A model generated the notes under the pieces. That model ran no database searches, was not told where the DNA came from, and worked only from the letters and a program-made list of their open reading frames with translations. DNA of 64,000 nucleotides from Deltaproteobacteria bacterium. Its GTDB lineage: Bacteria > Myxococcota_A > Polyangia > GCA-2747355. Location: assembly GCA_020633415.1 (NCBI GenBank), contig JACKDQ010000015.1, positions 1 to 64,000 of the forward strand, in the 5' to 3' direction. Shown here in pieces: positions 1-8,900 of this stretch (positions within the stretch are counted from its first letter, which is position 1; every line of letters starts with the position of its first letter). The position numbers were made by a program, and so were the translations under genes.

Positions 1-242
1 TTGTCATCGGACGATGATTTGCCGTCTTTGTCATCGTCGTCCTTGGCGGCGATCGAACCGCCGGGGAGCTGATCGATCAGCGATGCTGGAGCCGAGGAGA
101 GGTCGACAACGATGTCGATCTCGGTGATCGGCCAAACAACCGGCTTATCCCCACAGGTCTTCAGCACATAGGCGTCGGCCCGACTGCAGAACAGTCCAAA
201 CAGCAGGGCGAGTGTCGCCACGATATGGGTCAGGGCCGTCAT
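1..242 (-). CDS. Secreted protein of unknown function, N-terminal part only
   Basis: An open frame runs from an ATG at 242 off the left edge of the window, giving 80 codons. The first 24 or so residues are a typical Sec signal peptide ending in an Ala-Asp-Ala type cleavage region, so the product is exported. The mature start (YVLKTCGDKPVVWP) resembles the opening of matrixin-like secreted metalloproteases and other surface proteins of myxobacteria, but the zinc site would lie outside the window, so that is only a guess. A run of Asp/Lys/Ser follows near the edge, probably a flexible linker. It lies downstream of the FHA regulator and behind that gene's terminator-like hairpins, so it probably has its own promoter. 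Confidence 0.6.
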   Translation of the reverse strand, partial: MTALTHIVATLALLFGLFCSRADAYVLKTCGDKPVVWPITEIDIVVDLSSAPASLIDQLPGGSIAAKDDDDKDGKSSSDD

Positions 243-290
243 TTGATCATATATTCGTCAGATTGGTTACGGAATTTAGGTATAAAATAA

Positions 291-332
291 GCCAGAGAGT
301 AGACATAATCCATGTTATGTCTACTCTCTGGC
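291..332 (-). terminator. Perfect 18-bp stem hairpin, probable terminator
   Basis: Positions 291-308 and 315-332 are exact reverse complements with a 6-nt loop. Read on the minus strand the stem is followed by TTATTTTATA, a U-rich tail. It lies between the FHA regulator and the secreted protein starting at 242, so it most likely ends the regulator transcript. The perfect 18-bp match is longer than most intrinsic terminators. Confidence 0.6.
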
Positions 333-393
333 GCGGATAGATGATCGCGCTGTGGTTTTCGCGGCTTAGTTAGCTTTTGTCTGAAACGATGAA

Positions 394-420
394 GGGCCCA
401 TCACCAGTAGTGATGGGCCC
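394..420 (-). terminator. 11-bp perfect hairpin after the FHA regulator
   Basis: GGGCCCATCAC (394-404) and GTGATGGGCCC (410-420) form a perfect GC-rich stem with a 5-nt loop, 33 bases past the regulator's stop codon. The minus-strand sequence after it is only moderately T-rich (TTCATCGTTTC), so it may act together with the 291-332 hairpin. Confidence 0.5.
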
Positions 421-453
421 AAGACGTCAGCGATCGGAGGAAGAAGCGATCGG

Positions 454-1824
454 CTAGACGATGTCGTATTTTTTCAGCTTGAGGTACAGGGTGGAGGGCG
501 CGATACCTAGTGCACGGGCTGCCGCGCTTCGGTTGCCGCCGCAGTGCGCTAGGGTCTGAGCGATCGCTGCTTGCTCAATGCTTTCCAGGGTCTTTCCTGC
601 GAGCGACATCGCGCCGTCGCGGTTCGCATTGATGTCGCGATCATGGGCGAAGATCAGATCCTTGGCGTGGAGGATCGTCTCGTTGCACATCGCACAGGCC
701 GCCTCGATCACGTTGCGGAGCTCGCGCACGTTGCCGGGCCAGTCGTAATTTTGCAGCACGCTGATCGCGTCATTGCCGATCGACATGGGTGGGTCGCCGT
801 TGTCGAGGAACGACTTGACCAACAGCTCGATGTCTTCACGTCGCTCACGCAGAGCGGGCAGTGCCAGCACCACGACCGAGATGCGGTAGTAGACGTCGTC
901 ACGGAAACGGCCCTTTTTGACCTCATCGAGCAGTGAGCGGTTCGTCGCGCAGACCACGCGGACATCGACGGGGATGCGGCGTGAGCCGCCGACACGTTGG
1001 ATTTCGCGCTGCTCAAGCGCGCGAAGCAACTTCGGCTGCAGCTCGAGGGCCAGTTCGCCGATCTCGTCGATGAACAGCGTGCCACCGTCGGCCAATTCGA
1101 AGGCGCCCTGACGTTGTTCAGTGGCGCCGGTAAACGCACCTTTTTCGTGGCCGAATAGCTCGCTTTCGATCAGATTGCTTGCCACGGCGCCCGCATCGAA
1201 GACGATGAACGGACCGTTTTTTCGCGGGCTGTGGTCGTGGATCGCACGGGCAACGAGGTCCTTGCCGGTGCCGGTTTCGCCTTGCAGTGTGACGGTTAGG
1301 TCGGTGGCTCCGATCTTGGCCAGCACGCCGAAGATCTCTCGCATTTGCGTGCTGCGCCCGACCAGTGCACCGAACTTGACGTCTTTGGACGGGTTGATCT
1401 GCGTTTCTTCTTCGCCAGGGATGAAGCGCAGTGCGGTGCGACCGAGCTGAACGGTGACTTCGTCCTGGATCAGCGCTTCGCGCACGCGCATGCCGGCGAC
1501 GACGGTGCCGTTGGTGCTGCCGAGGTCGCGTAGGACGAATCCTTCGGGCGAGTGACGCAGCTCGCAATGAAAGCGTGAGACCGAGGGATCTTGCACACAG
1601 ATGTCGTTGTTGGGAGCCGATCCGATGCGGACGTGAGGCAGGTCGACGACGTGCTCTTGGCGGTTTCCGTCTGGGCGGGTGATGATCAGGCGGCCAACCC
1701 GATAGCTGAGCATCGGCTTGCCTTCGGGCAAGAAAGGCGCTGTCTTCTGGTCCAGCCCGTCAGCCTCGACCCTCGTGCTGTCGGGGAGATTTGCTGCGTC
1801 ACCAACCACGGCGAGATTGCTCAT
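454..1824 (-). CDS. FHA-domain sigma-54-dependent transcriptional activator
   Basis: A cytoplasmic enhancer-binding protein of 456 residues. An N-terminal FHA domain (about residues 60-125) has the canonical phosphothreonine-binding features: RIGS, SRFH and STNG. An AAA+ sigma-54 activator domain follows with Walker A GETGTGKD (about 182-189), the sigma-54 contact motif GAFTGA (about 229-234) and Walker B LFIDEIGE (about 250-257). The C-terminus is a Fis-type helix-turn-helix (GGNRSAAARALGI). The family senses phosphorylation by Ser/Thr kinases, several of which lie in this window, and remodels sigma-54 RNA polymerase. I chose ATG 1824 because AGGAAG sits 7-8 bases upstream; an in-frame GTG at 1839 is less likely. 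It appears monocistronic with two hairpins behind it. The target promoter is unknown. Confidence 0.93.
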   Translation of the reverse strand: MSNLAVVGDAANLPDSTRVEADGLDQKTAPFLPEGKPMLSYRVGRLIITRPDGNRQEHVVDLPHVRIGSAPNNDICVQDPSVSRFHCELRHSPEGFVLRDLGSTNGTVVAGMRVREALIQDEVTVQLGRTALRFIPGEEETQINPSKDVKFGALVGRSTQMREIFGVLAKIGATDLTVTLQGETGTGKDLVARAIHDHSPRKNGPFIVFDAGAVASNLIESELFGHEKGAFTGATEQRQGAFELADGGTLFIDEIGELALELQPKLLRALEQREIQRVGGSRRIPVDVRVVCATNRSLLDEVKKGRFRDDVYYRISVVVLALPALRERREDIELLVKSFLDNGDPPMSIGNDAISVLQNYDWPGNVRELRNVIEAACAMCNETILHAKDLIFAHDRDINANRDGAMSLAGKTLESIEQAAIAQTLAHCGGNRSAAARALGIAPSTLYLKLKKYDIV

Positions 1825-2130
1825 TGTCGTCTTCCTCACTTGCTAGATTCAGCTCACCCAGACAACTGCTGATCAGCTGCGGATGTGGTTGGTGTTCGAC
1901 TTTGCAGGTGGCGTACCAGCACGTGTGTTCAGTTGTTTCGGATGCTTAGCGGATGGATCTCCGTGGCCGGCCGCGGCGCCGGCGACAGCGGCAAGTGGCG
2001 ATCAAAGTCGCCATGGCTGCAGTAGCCACATCTGTCGTGATTTTGGAGGTTTGGACTAGTATCAGCTGGCGTGCTAGCCGTCATTCCGCCCTCCTGCGGA
2101 GAAATCTCGGGTTATTGCAGTGACATATGT
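1825..2130. other. Intergenic region, 306 bp, no gene seen
   Basis: This gap separates the DUF3626 gene's end (2131) from the FHA regulator's start; both genes are on the minus strand. It should hold the regulator's promoter, but I see no convincing -35/-10 or -24/-12 pair. The only structures are a short palindrome, GCTGATCAGC at 1868-1877, and a weak 5-bp stem near 2088-2100. Confidence 0.5.
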
Positions 2131-3258
2131 CTAATCGAGTCTTGGTGACGATGCGTTTTCAACATCACCGAAACGCAGCAGCACGTGCCAGAGCAACTTG
2201 AGCTGTTGGAGCACCTCGGCCTCGCTCCCCAGATCTGCCCAGCGGCCGGGATCGCGTTTGAGCTCGACGGCGGCCTGCCCAATGGCGTGTGCGTCAAAAC
2301 GGCGCCGATCACCGGCGACCCGCGCCGCCAGCGCTGGCATTCGGTCTCCGCGAAAGTCGGTGGGCACAGCGGCCACCTCGAGAGAGAACCCAGCGTGCCA
2401 GGTCAGCGCGATTCGATAGCGTCGAGCGAGCGTTTCCAGCGTCGCGCCAACCGCTGTCCCTTGGAACGCCGGATCGGCGACCAGCATCTCGACATCCCGC
2501 GCCAATGCCAATGCGACCTCTCCATGGACTTGAGCCTCAATGTAGTGGTCGAGGCTGCGCGCCTGGGGCCGGACGGGCAGTTCGTGTCGCGCCAGAGGCA
2601 ATTCTCGCGCAAGTCGCGCGATCAGCTCAGGCGGGCGCAGGTTTGTCGCGCCGAGCGCTCGGTCGTCGAGGAAACTCTCGCGGAGCAACGCGGATAGGAT
2701 GCTGTCGAACGCGCCGAACGTGCCGGTGATCGAAGGCCCGTAGTAGCTGTCGCCGTAGCTATAAGTGCAGCGCTGCGACACCGCGGGCGCGAGCAAGAAG
2801 AAGCAACAGCCGAAGCGTGGAGAGGGGCCGTCGGGGTGGCGTAGCAGATCGAGCGCGCCGTACTTTGGACGCTCGCTCGGCGTAGCTTGGTCGTAGGCAC
2901 CGGCAAACAGCCGCTGCTCCCAAAGTGCTCGTGCACCGCCAGCGCAAGCGGAGACGCTACCCGCTGAGATACCGGTTTCGAACTGGCTCCGGTAGAGGCC
3001 CTGCTTGAGCAGGGCCTCGGCAACGTTCCCCTCCGCGCTGGCCATTCGGTCGGGATGAAAGTGCAGCGCGACCTGAGCGTGCTTAGCGATCGCCGTCTTG
3101 AACGCAGCGTATTGCTGGGGCTCGATTGCGGACATTTTGCGGATCTCGTCGATCGTTCGCTGGGCCTGCTCGCGTTGGGCGGTGGCAGCGGCGGAAACGC
3201 TGGCGAGCGCGCGTTGCTGAGCCGAGGTCAATTGGGGGCCTGGTTGCGCGATTGTCAC
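2131..3258 (-). CDS. DUF3626 family protein
   Basis: A 375-residue protein that I recognise as DUF3626 from the HFHPDR motif (about residues 67-72) followed by the QGLYRSQFETGISAG block. The first 60 residues are helical and Gln/Ala-rich. No signal peptide or membrane segment is visible, so it should be cytoplasmic. The family's biochemical role is unknown to me. The start is a GTG at 3258 whose last bases overlap the deacetylase stop (GTGA, 3255-3258), which implies translational coupling with that gene and probably a shared transcript. Confidence 0.85.
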   Translation of the reverse strand: MTIAQPGPQLTSAQQRALASVSAAATAQREQAQRTIDEIRKMSAIEPQQYAAFKTAIAKHAQVALHFHPDRMASAEGNVAEALLKQGLYRSQFETGISAGSVSACAGGARALWEQRLFAGAYDQATPSERPKYGALDLLRHPDGPSPRFGCCFFLLAPAVSQRCTYSYGDSYYGPSITGTFGAFDSILSALLRESFLDDRALGATNLRPPELIARLARELPLARHELPVRPQARSLDHYIEAQVHGEVALALARDVEMLVADPAFQGTAVGATLETLARRYRIALTWHAGFSLEVAAVPTDFRGDRMPALAARVAGDRRRFDAHAIGQAAVELKRDPGRWADLGSEAEVLQQLKLLWHVLLRFGDVENASSPRLD

Positions 3259-4217
3259 CTTGTACGCCTTGTCGTGTTCGTCAGGAGCTCGAGCACGGGC
3301 TTCCAGTGTCGACGAAAATGGCCACCGCCCGTCGGATCTTCGATACGCAGCCCGCGCGTAAGCGCGATCTGGTTGAGAAAGTTGCGGTCGCCGCGAAGGG
3401 CGACCAGCGGTGGTCTGATCCGATAGGGGCGGTATGCTGGATCCTTGAGCGCTTCGCTCAAAGCGATGGTTCGATAGCCGCGCCCACGTAATAGTTGGAT
3501 TACCTTGCCGATGTGATCCGCGTTGAGTTGATTGGCGTGCAGTAGCAGGATCAGGGCGATCTCGCGGCCAAACAGCCGCTTGCTGAGCGCTTCGAAGTGC
3601 GTCGCGCAGTCTTGAATGTGCGCGAGATAAAGCGCCGCCACTGACGCATTAGCCACGCCGCGGTAGTGGTTGGCAAAAGCCCAATCTGACGTATCGAGTG
3701 AGACGTGCGCGACGGTGTAGCGATGGTGCCTGAGGTAGGCGTTGACCGCGCGCAGTTTGTCCTCGGTATGACCGTGGTCAAGGTAGGGGTAACGGAAATA
3801 GCCACCGCGCAGCTCGACGCCGAGCGCTTGCCGAACGATTTGCTCGTTGCGACGAATGTCGCTGATGAAGGCTTGTGGCTCGATGCGCGAATAGGCCGGA
3901 TGGGTCAGCGTGTGGTTGCCGATCGGAAAGCCGGCCTCCTTCCAAAGGCGCATCGCCTGCAGCTGACCCTTCCCGGCGTTGACAAAGCCCACCGTCGGAA
4001 CGGCGAGCTGCTTGAGTTGTGCGACCAGCTTGCGCAGGTTGGCTTCGACCGAGCGCGATCGCGGTCCAGCAAAGGGTAGGTCGTCGATCGTCACCGCCAC
4101 GAGGCGTTCCGGTTGAGCCGCAGCTGAGTGGGCCACCGAAAGCAGCACGCCAATCGTCAGCAGTGCGCATTGGCGGACCGCGATCCGATGGCGGTTGGAC
4201 AATCTTGCTGATCGCAT
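3255..4217 (-). CDS. Exported polysaccharide deacetylase (NodB-type)
   Basis: A 320-residue protein with an N-terminal signal peptide (hydrophobic stretch about 15-33, Ala-Ala-Ala cleavage region), so it acts outside the inner membrane. The NodB-type carbohydrate esterase fold is marked by the catalytic/metal Asp pair in VTIDDLPF (about 43-49) and the zinc HxxxH in GNHTLTHP (about 101-107). Such enzymes remove N- or O-acetyl groups from glycans such as peptidoglycan or surface polysaccharide; the substrate here cannot be read. It shares a 4-base stop/start overlap with the DUF3626 gene downstream and follows the beta-barrel-like gene by 87 bases. Confidence 0.88.
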   Translation of the reverse strand: MRSARLSNRHRIAVRQCALLTIGVLLSVAHSAAAQPERLVAVTIDDLPFAGPRSRSVEANLRKLVAQLKQLAVPTVGFVNAGKGQLQAMRLWKEAGFPIGNHTLTHPAYSRIEPQAFISDIRRNEQIVRQALGVELRGGYFRYPYLDHGHTEDKLRAVNAYLRHHRYTVAHVSLDTSDWAFANHYRGVANASVAALYLAHIQDCATHFEALSKRLFGREIALILLLHANQLNADHIGKVIQLLRGRGYRTIALSEALKDPAYRPYRIRPPLVALRGDRNFLNQIALTRGLRIEDPTGGGHFRRHWKPVLELLTNTTRRTR

Positions 4218-4304
4218 GTGTTGTACCCCGGTAGCTGGCGCATGTTGCGCGACGGACTGCTTCAGCTTCGATCAACATGCGGGTAAACAGCAAGCGCGCC
4301 GGGA

Positions 4305-4844
4305 TCACCAGGCGTATCCCAAACTGAGGTCCATCGCCGGAAAGACGCCGTTGAGCACGCTGGTGATGCCATCGATCTTGAAATGCAAGTACTGCAGACC
4401 GCCCGAGAGACCGAGGGAAAAGCGGCTACGCCAGACCCAGTTGTAGCCGCAGAGCGCGCGGATCCCGAGGGCAAACACGGCGGCTGTCGAGTCATTGTCC
4501 TCTCCGCGGATGTATAAGGGCATGACGTCCGCGTGAATTCTCAAGCCGCGCGGTGCGGCACCCGTCAAATATGCGGAGGCACCGAGCATCGCGCCGCCCC
4601 CGTAGATTTTTGTCGCGGTCCAACCCCAGTAGATGAAGCTCGGGGAGATCTCGAGCGAGAAGCGATCGCCGAGTGCGCGCTCGTAGGTGAATGAGCCCAA
4701 ACCAAACAGCATCGACAGCGGACGCGCTGAGATCCGGTTTCGATAGGCGGGCGTCGACGAGGCGATCGTTGTGGGGCTTGCCAACGCGGCGGTGGGGCAA
4801 GCCGAGATGGTAAGTATCAGCACGGCGCCGCGCAAAACCGGCAT
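4305..4844 (-). CDS. Small predicted outer-membrane beta-barrel protein
   Basis: A 179-residue protein with a signal peptide (about residues 1-23, ending ALAS). The mature part alternates hydrophobic and polar residues with many Gly and aromatic positions and ends in an aromatic residue (GYAW), as expected for an outer-membrane barrel whose last strand is recognised by BAM. I cannot assign a family. A good ribosome site (AGGAAGAG, 8 bases before the ATG) supports the start. It is the first gene of a probable three-gene unit with the deacetylase and DUF3626 genes. Confidence 0.65.
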   Translation of the reverse strand: MPVLRGAVLILTISACPTAALASPTTIASSTPAYRNRISARPLSMLFGLGSFTYERALGDRFSLEISPSFIYWGWTATKIYGGGAMLGASAYLTGAAPRGLRIHADVMPLYIRGEDNDSTAAVFALGIRALCGYNWVWRSRFSLGLSGGLQYLHFKIDGITSVLNGVFPAMDLSLGYAW

Positions 4845-4942
4845 GTCGCTCTTCCTGCTCGTTGGTCGTACGCATCACAGCTCAACTTGGGCCAAACGAC
4901 CGAAAAGCGCGCAGCCTTTTCTCCAAGGCCCCCGCATTCGGA

Positions 4943-4970
4943 TTGACGGTGGAAGTCGCTGCGGCATAAT
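4943..4970 (+). promoter_or_regulatory. Sigma-70-type promoter of tRNA-Arg
   Basis: TTGACG (4943-4948), a 16-bp spacer and CATAAT (4965-4970) lie just upstream of the tRNA, placing transcription start about 6 bases before its first base. Confidence 0.65.
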
Positions 4971-4982
4971 GAGGCCACGCCG

Positions 4983-5055
<73 letters not shown>

Positions 5056-5247
5056 TTGCAAGCGACCGATGGTGCAGGCAAATGCGCGATTGCTTGCACG
5101 CAGACGCCGACTCGGCCACGTGCAGACGGCGCCGCGCTCTGCTGGTCTGCCGCGGTCACCGCCAATCGCCCCCTAAGAGGAACGGTCAGCCGATGATGGC
5201 CACGCGATCTCGCTTCACAGAGGAACCGCGAGATTCAGGAGATGTGA

Positions 5248-5730
5248 ATGAAACCGGTTATTAATCTCGATCAGTTGAGCTTTGAGCCCTTCGCTCGCGG
5301 TCCCTTTGAACAGCGCCATGCCACGATCGGGTCACGAATCGGCGCCACGTCGCTGGGGTACAACCTGACGATCGTCCCGCCGGGGAAGCGAGCCTGCCCA
5401 TTCCACAACCACCACGCCAACGAAGAGATGTTTTTGATCCTCGACGGGAGCGGCCAGCTGCGCTTCGGTGACGAGATGTTCACGTTGCGCAAGTACGACG
5501 TGATCGCCTGCCCAGCAGGTACGCGCGATGTCGCACACCAGATCATCAACACCGGCACCGAGGACCTGACCTACCTTGCCCTAAGTACCACGCAGCGGGT
5601 CGAGATCTGTGAGTATCCGGACTCTGACAAGATCGGCGCCTATGTTGGCGATCACGGGCAGATGGACCTACGAGCACTGTTTCGCGCCGAGGGCGCGGTG
5701 GACTATATGGAGGGAGAAGCACCGGGCTAA
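5248..5730 (+). CDS. Cupin-domain protein
   Basis: A 160-residue single-domain cupin. The first metal-binding motif is visible as PFHNHHANEEMFLILDGSG (about residues 49-67) with the expected His, His and Glu; a second motif follows around the PAGTRDVAHQIINTG segment (about 90-104). Small cupins of this kind bind a divalent metal and act as sugar epimerases, isomerases, dioxygenases or sensors; the precise role cannot be read here. AGGAGATGTGA before ATG 5248 is a clear ribosome site. It stands alone after the tRNA-Arg gene. Confidence 0.88.
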   Translation: MKPVINLDQLSFEPFARGPFEQRHATIGSRIGATSLGYNLTIVPPGKRACPFHNHHANEEMFLILDGSGQLRFGDEMFTLRKYDVIACPAGTRDVAHQIINTGTEDLTYLALSTTQRVEICEYPDSDKIGAYVGDHGQMDLRALFRAEGAVDYMEGEAPG

Positions 5731-5804
5731 CGCCCCGGCCTGGCCCTGAAAATGCCGCAGCGACGGCCCAGGTCAAGCGGAGCCGCCGCTGCGGACAGTG
5801 CTAG

Positions 5805-6314
5805 CTATTTAGAATGGTTCCTACTTTGTGGGTCATCGTTGTCCTTCCTTCCGTTATGTAAACCGTAGCAGCGTTCGCCAAGCGTCGGGCAGGGCGCGCT
5901 GACCGACGCCTGGGTTGTCGGCTCGCGCACCCGTGGCGTCGACGCCGCCCCAGCACCTTGGCCGATCGGCGCGACTGCTACGATCATGCGCTGCGGGCCA
6001 AAGGCCAGAATCAGCCAAGCGCCGACCAGCTCGCGCAGCTGCAGCTGAAGCCAGTGCTGGGTGACCAGCTCCAGCCGAGGCGTCAGCTGCTCGACCAGGC
6101 TGTCCCACTGGGGCGGCGCCTGATCGACCGGGGTCCCGGCAACGATCAGGTGGATCAGCCGCGGCGCCAACGGCCGGTCGGTGACGGTCTGACCGATGGT
6201 CAGGTCGCACAGGGCATCGGTCAGCCAAATCCAGCGCTCAACGAACACATCGATGAACGCCAGCGGCTGCCGCATACTGCGCAGCTTGCGAATTGAAGCG
6301 TTCATCACATTCAC
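5805..6314 (-). CDS. Doubtful hypothetical protein
   Basis: A 169-codon frame whose first 120 residues look protein-like: helical, rich in Leu/Trp/Val (for example WLQLQLRELVGAWLILAF), with no signal peptide. The last 40 residues are polar and low in character. No family is recognised. An opposite-strand frame (5958-6296) covers part of it but is Gln/Arg-rich and less convincing. No strong ribosome site is visible. It may be a lineage-specific gene or chance. Confidence 0.35.
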   Translation of the reverse strand: MNVMNASIRKLRSMRQPLAFIDVFVERWIWLTDALCDLTIGQTVTDRPLAPRLIHLIVAGTPVDQAPPQWDSLVEQLTPRLELVTQHWLQLQLRELVGAWLILAFGPQRMIVAVAPIGQGAGAASTPRVREPTTQASVSAPCPTLGERCYGLHNGRKDNDDPQSRNHSK

Positions 6315-7106
6315 CAGGATTCCTCAATCGTCCGTTACGCCCAGCTCGGGCGCGCTCGAAGTTGCTCGTTTGCAGTGCCGACACGCCGGCGCTTTTGAAC
6401 GACCGCGGCCGGCTTTTCAAGAGGCCGTTCGGCAAAAAAGCATTCAGGGCAGATCGGGATGGCAACGCGCGCGTGCCGGTCGATTCGGGCAACCCAGTCA
6501 AAGCCAACCAGCCAATCCATTCAATGGAATGTCTGATAATGGATATTATGTTAACTAATGTTGATTGGCGAATGGTAGCGGTCTGCACCCAGCTAGGCGC
6601 CCTTTGGCGGTTTTGGGTCGCCCAAGTCGTGGCTGGCTTCGTCTCTTTTCTGTGTTGGACTGAGTGACTGCGCTGGCTGGCTGGTGCAGGCCGTGGTGAA
6701 CGACCTGGCGGCGTAAAGTCGCTTGGAGTCGCCGGTAAAGACGATCGATGCGGGCTGCCTAGCGGATCGATCGGCCAAAGTCAGGATGGAGCGCCCTTCG
6801 CCCAGTGGACAGCGTCAATGGTCAAACCTGGGTCGGTTTGAGCGAAGCATGGAGTTTGTGTGATGCATGAGGAAGTGCGGCGCAACGCTCTGTAAGGAAA
6901 CGCAGAGTTGACCAGAGCACGAAGGGCCAACGCGGGGTCCGCCGACGGGCCAAGCTCGCGTGGTGTGTGCGCGCTGGTCGTGCACGTTCTGACCGACCGC
7001 CCGCTTGGTGGAGATGCCTACGTGGTCTGGGAAGTTAACATAACGATACTTATGTGGGCTATTTGGGCGTTGCGCTCGCGCGGCGACGCCGGGTCAGATC
7101 GCCCGC
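6315..7106. other. Gene-poor stretch, 792 bp
   Basis: Short frames exist on both strands (for example 6293-6667 plus and 6908-7147 plus), but their compositions do not look like real proteins and none has a ribosome site. A relatively AT-rich patch (about 6535-6570) and a small palindrome (TCCATT-C-AATGGA, near 6520-6533) are the only structures seen. It separates the cupin region from the 3' end of the ten-gene minus-strand run and may hold decayed sequence. Confidence 0.5.
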
Positions 7107-8900
7107 CTAGAAGATGTCGCTGGGGACCGGTCGCGGAGGACGCGTGATGCCGACCAAGCGAAAGCCGCGCTGCACGCCAAGATCGTAGAGATGAATGCCA
7201 ATGCTCGACGTTGGCGGTATCGACGGTTTCTGAGTGATCCAGATCCGGACAATGCCGTAGCGCAGCGCTGCATGATCGGGTGCTGTTGGTCCGGCGAGGT
7301 CTGCGGGTCGCCGCTCCCCGAGGGGCAACTGGATGCAGCTGCGATGAGGATGCTCCGGATCGGGTTGGAACTGCAGCCAACCGATTTCGCGCTCGCCCCG
7401 CTCTCCTCCGTAGGAGCGAATCTTATAGGTCACTGCCCGGGCATCGACGACGCCGGAGCGAATCGCCAGGTCTTCGAAACAGAGCGACTGGGTCGCCTGT
7501 CCCGCTTGGCGGCGGACCAGGCGAAAGCGGTCGAGCGGTGCGTAGCGGGTCAGATATTCCTTCAGGATCAAGTCCCGGCGTCCGATCAGCGTGCGAGTCA
7601 GATAGTCTTCGGCGCGCTTGCTGTGAAGTTTGCCCTGCTCGACCATCCGGCGGATCTGAGTATCCGAAAAACGCGATAGAATTCGCGCCATCCATAGCGC
7701 GTCGGCGTGATCCATTTCGATGAACGCGGCGTTGGGATAGTCTGTTTTCCACTTCGAAGGCACGAAGTCCTGGATACCAAAGTATCCAAATATCTCGTTC
7801 TCTTCGTTGATTTTCGCGCGATACCACGGCCGCGGAACCATGCCGAGGGTCAGGAAATCGACCGGCACATCCTCGATGTCGAACAAGTAAGAATGGCCGG
7901 TTCGACGGGTCAGCTGGTCAAACTCCCAGCGCCCGCCGAAGCAGTCGCCAAAGTCGATCATGTAGTGCCGAACGTAGTTCCGGCCGCGGTCTGTGACCCA
8001 GAGGTCGAGGGAGTTCTGCTCACGCGCGTCGTGGTGATTGAGCCAGGCCGAAAGAATGCGGTTGGCGCGCAATTCGCGACGGTGTTCGTGGTCGATCACG
8101 TCGTTGGGGTCATCAGCGCGGCGGGCCTCATAGCGAAATGGGCCGAGCGGCTTGCCGGGCAAAAACCGGCTGGCAAGAGCGCGCAGCATGCCGTCCTTTT
8201 TGCGATACGCGGCGGCGAGCACTTTTTCGACGTCAACGGGGGTGATCGGTCGCTCTTCGCCATAGCTGTTCTTTGTCGTCGCCTTGGGGCTGATCGCTAG
8301 GATCTTTGGTGAGAAGTAGACGATCTCGTTGCACGGCGTATGGTAGCCGACAGCCCAATAGATCCGCGATCCGATCACATCCGATGCGCTGGCACGCAAC
8401 GGTTGATTCTTGCCGTCAAATTTGAGCAGGTAGCGCCCGGTCGGCGTGTTGATGAAAAAGCCAGGGTTCGCGCCATCAGGTTTGGCCGCGATCACCGTCC
8501 ACGGTCCCTGTCGCGGATCGATGCGTGCGCCGTTGCCGCAGGCGCCCAGCGCGATCTGCGCATCGGACAACGCGTGGTGGCCGATGCGGTTTTGGAACCA
8601 GCTGCTATTGGGGACCTCATCGAGGGCGTTAACGTTCTGCGCGCTGCGCGCCAGCGGCATGTACGGCAAGCGAGCCAGTGGCCGCCAGACCAGCTTGTCC
8701 ATCGCGTCGGCGATCAGCCCCGAGTAATACTTGCTCGGGCTTTGGGCGACGTTATTGCGATCAGGGTCGTTCCAGAGCGCTGGAGCTAGGGGAAAACGGC
8801 GGAGCTGGTGCTGGCAGCCGCCAATCGCGCCGATCAACAACAAGCCGCAAAGTAACGGCAGCGCCCCGCTCGATCGCGTGCGATCGGTCCTAAAAACCAT
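7107..8900 (-). CDS. Lipoprotein with kinase-like motifs, uncharacterised family
   Basis: About 597 residues. I start it at ATG 8900 because a lipoprotein signal (LLCGLLLIGAIGGC) then begins properly; the frame extends to 9029 but inside the upstream barrel gene. The ATG overlaps the barrel gene's stop by 11 bases (8890-8900), indicating coupling. The mature protein has the phrase DEVPNSSWFQNRIG, then YLLKFDGK (about 155), FLPGKPLGPF, HEHRRELRANRI, NHHDAREQNSLD (about 285) and HYMIDFGDCFG (about 313). The Lys strand, the D-x4-N catalytic-loop-like segment and the following IDFGD resemble the ATP/Mg site of protein-kinase-like folds such as HipA, Fam20 and PI-kinase types. That comparison is my inference; the family is, as far as I know, uncharacterised. 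Confidence 0.8.
   Translation of the reverse strand: MVFRTDRTRSSGALPLLCGLLLIGAIGGCQHQLRRFPLAPALWNDPDRNNVAQSPSKYYSGLIADAMDKLVWRPLARLPYMPLARSAQNVNALDEVPNSSWFQNRIGHHALSDAQIALGACGNGARIDPRQGPWTVIAAKPDGANPGFFINTPTGRYLLKFDGKNQPLRASASDVIGSRIYWAVGYHTPCNEIVYFSPKILAISPKATTKNSYGEERPITPVDVEKVLAAAYRKKDGMLRALASRFLPGKPLGPFRYEARRADDPNDVIDHEHRRELRANRILSAWLNHHDAREQNSLDLWVTDRGRNYVRHYMIDFGDCFGGRWEFDQLTRRTGHSYLFDIEDVPVDFLTLGMVPRPWYRAKINEENEIFGYFGIQDFVPSKWKTDYPNAAFIEMDHADALWMARILSRFSDTQIRRMVEQGKLHSKRAEDYLTRTLIGRRDLILKEYLTRYAPLDRFRLVRRQAGQATQSLCFEDLAIRSGVVDARAVTYKIRSYGGERGEREIGWLQFQPDPEHPHRSCIQLPLGERRPADLAGPTAPDHAALRYGIVRIWITQKPSIPPTSSIGIHLYDLGVQRGFRLVGITRPPRPVPSDIF

Noticed and set aside
6293..6667. A 124-codon plus-strand frame in the gene-poor stretch
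   Set aside because: No ribosome site, no domain-like pattern, and it overlaps the doubtful 5805-6314 frame.
6908..7147. A 79-codon plus-strand frame beside the 3' end of the ten-gene run
   Set aside because: Short, no ribosome site, and runs into the end of the kinase-like lipoprotein gene.
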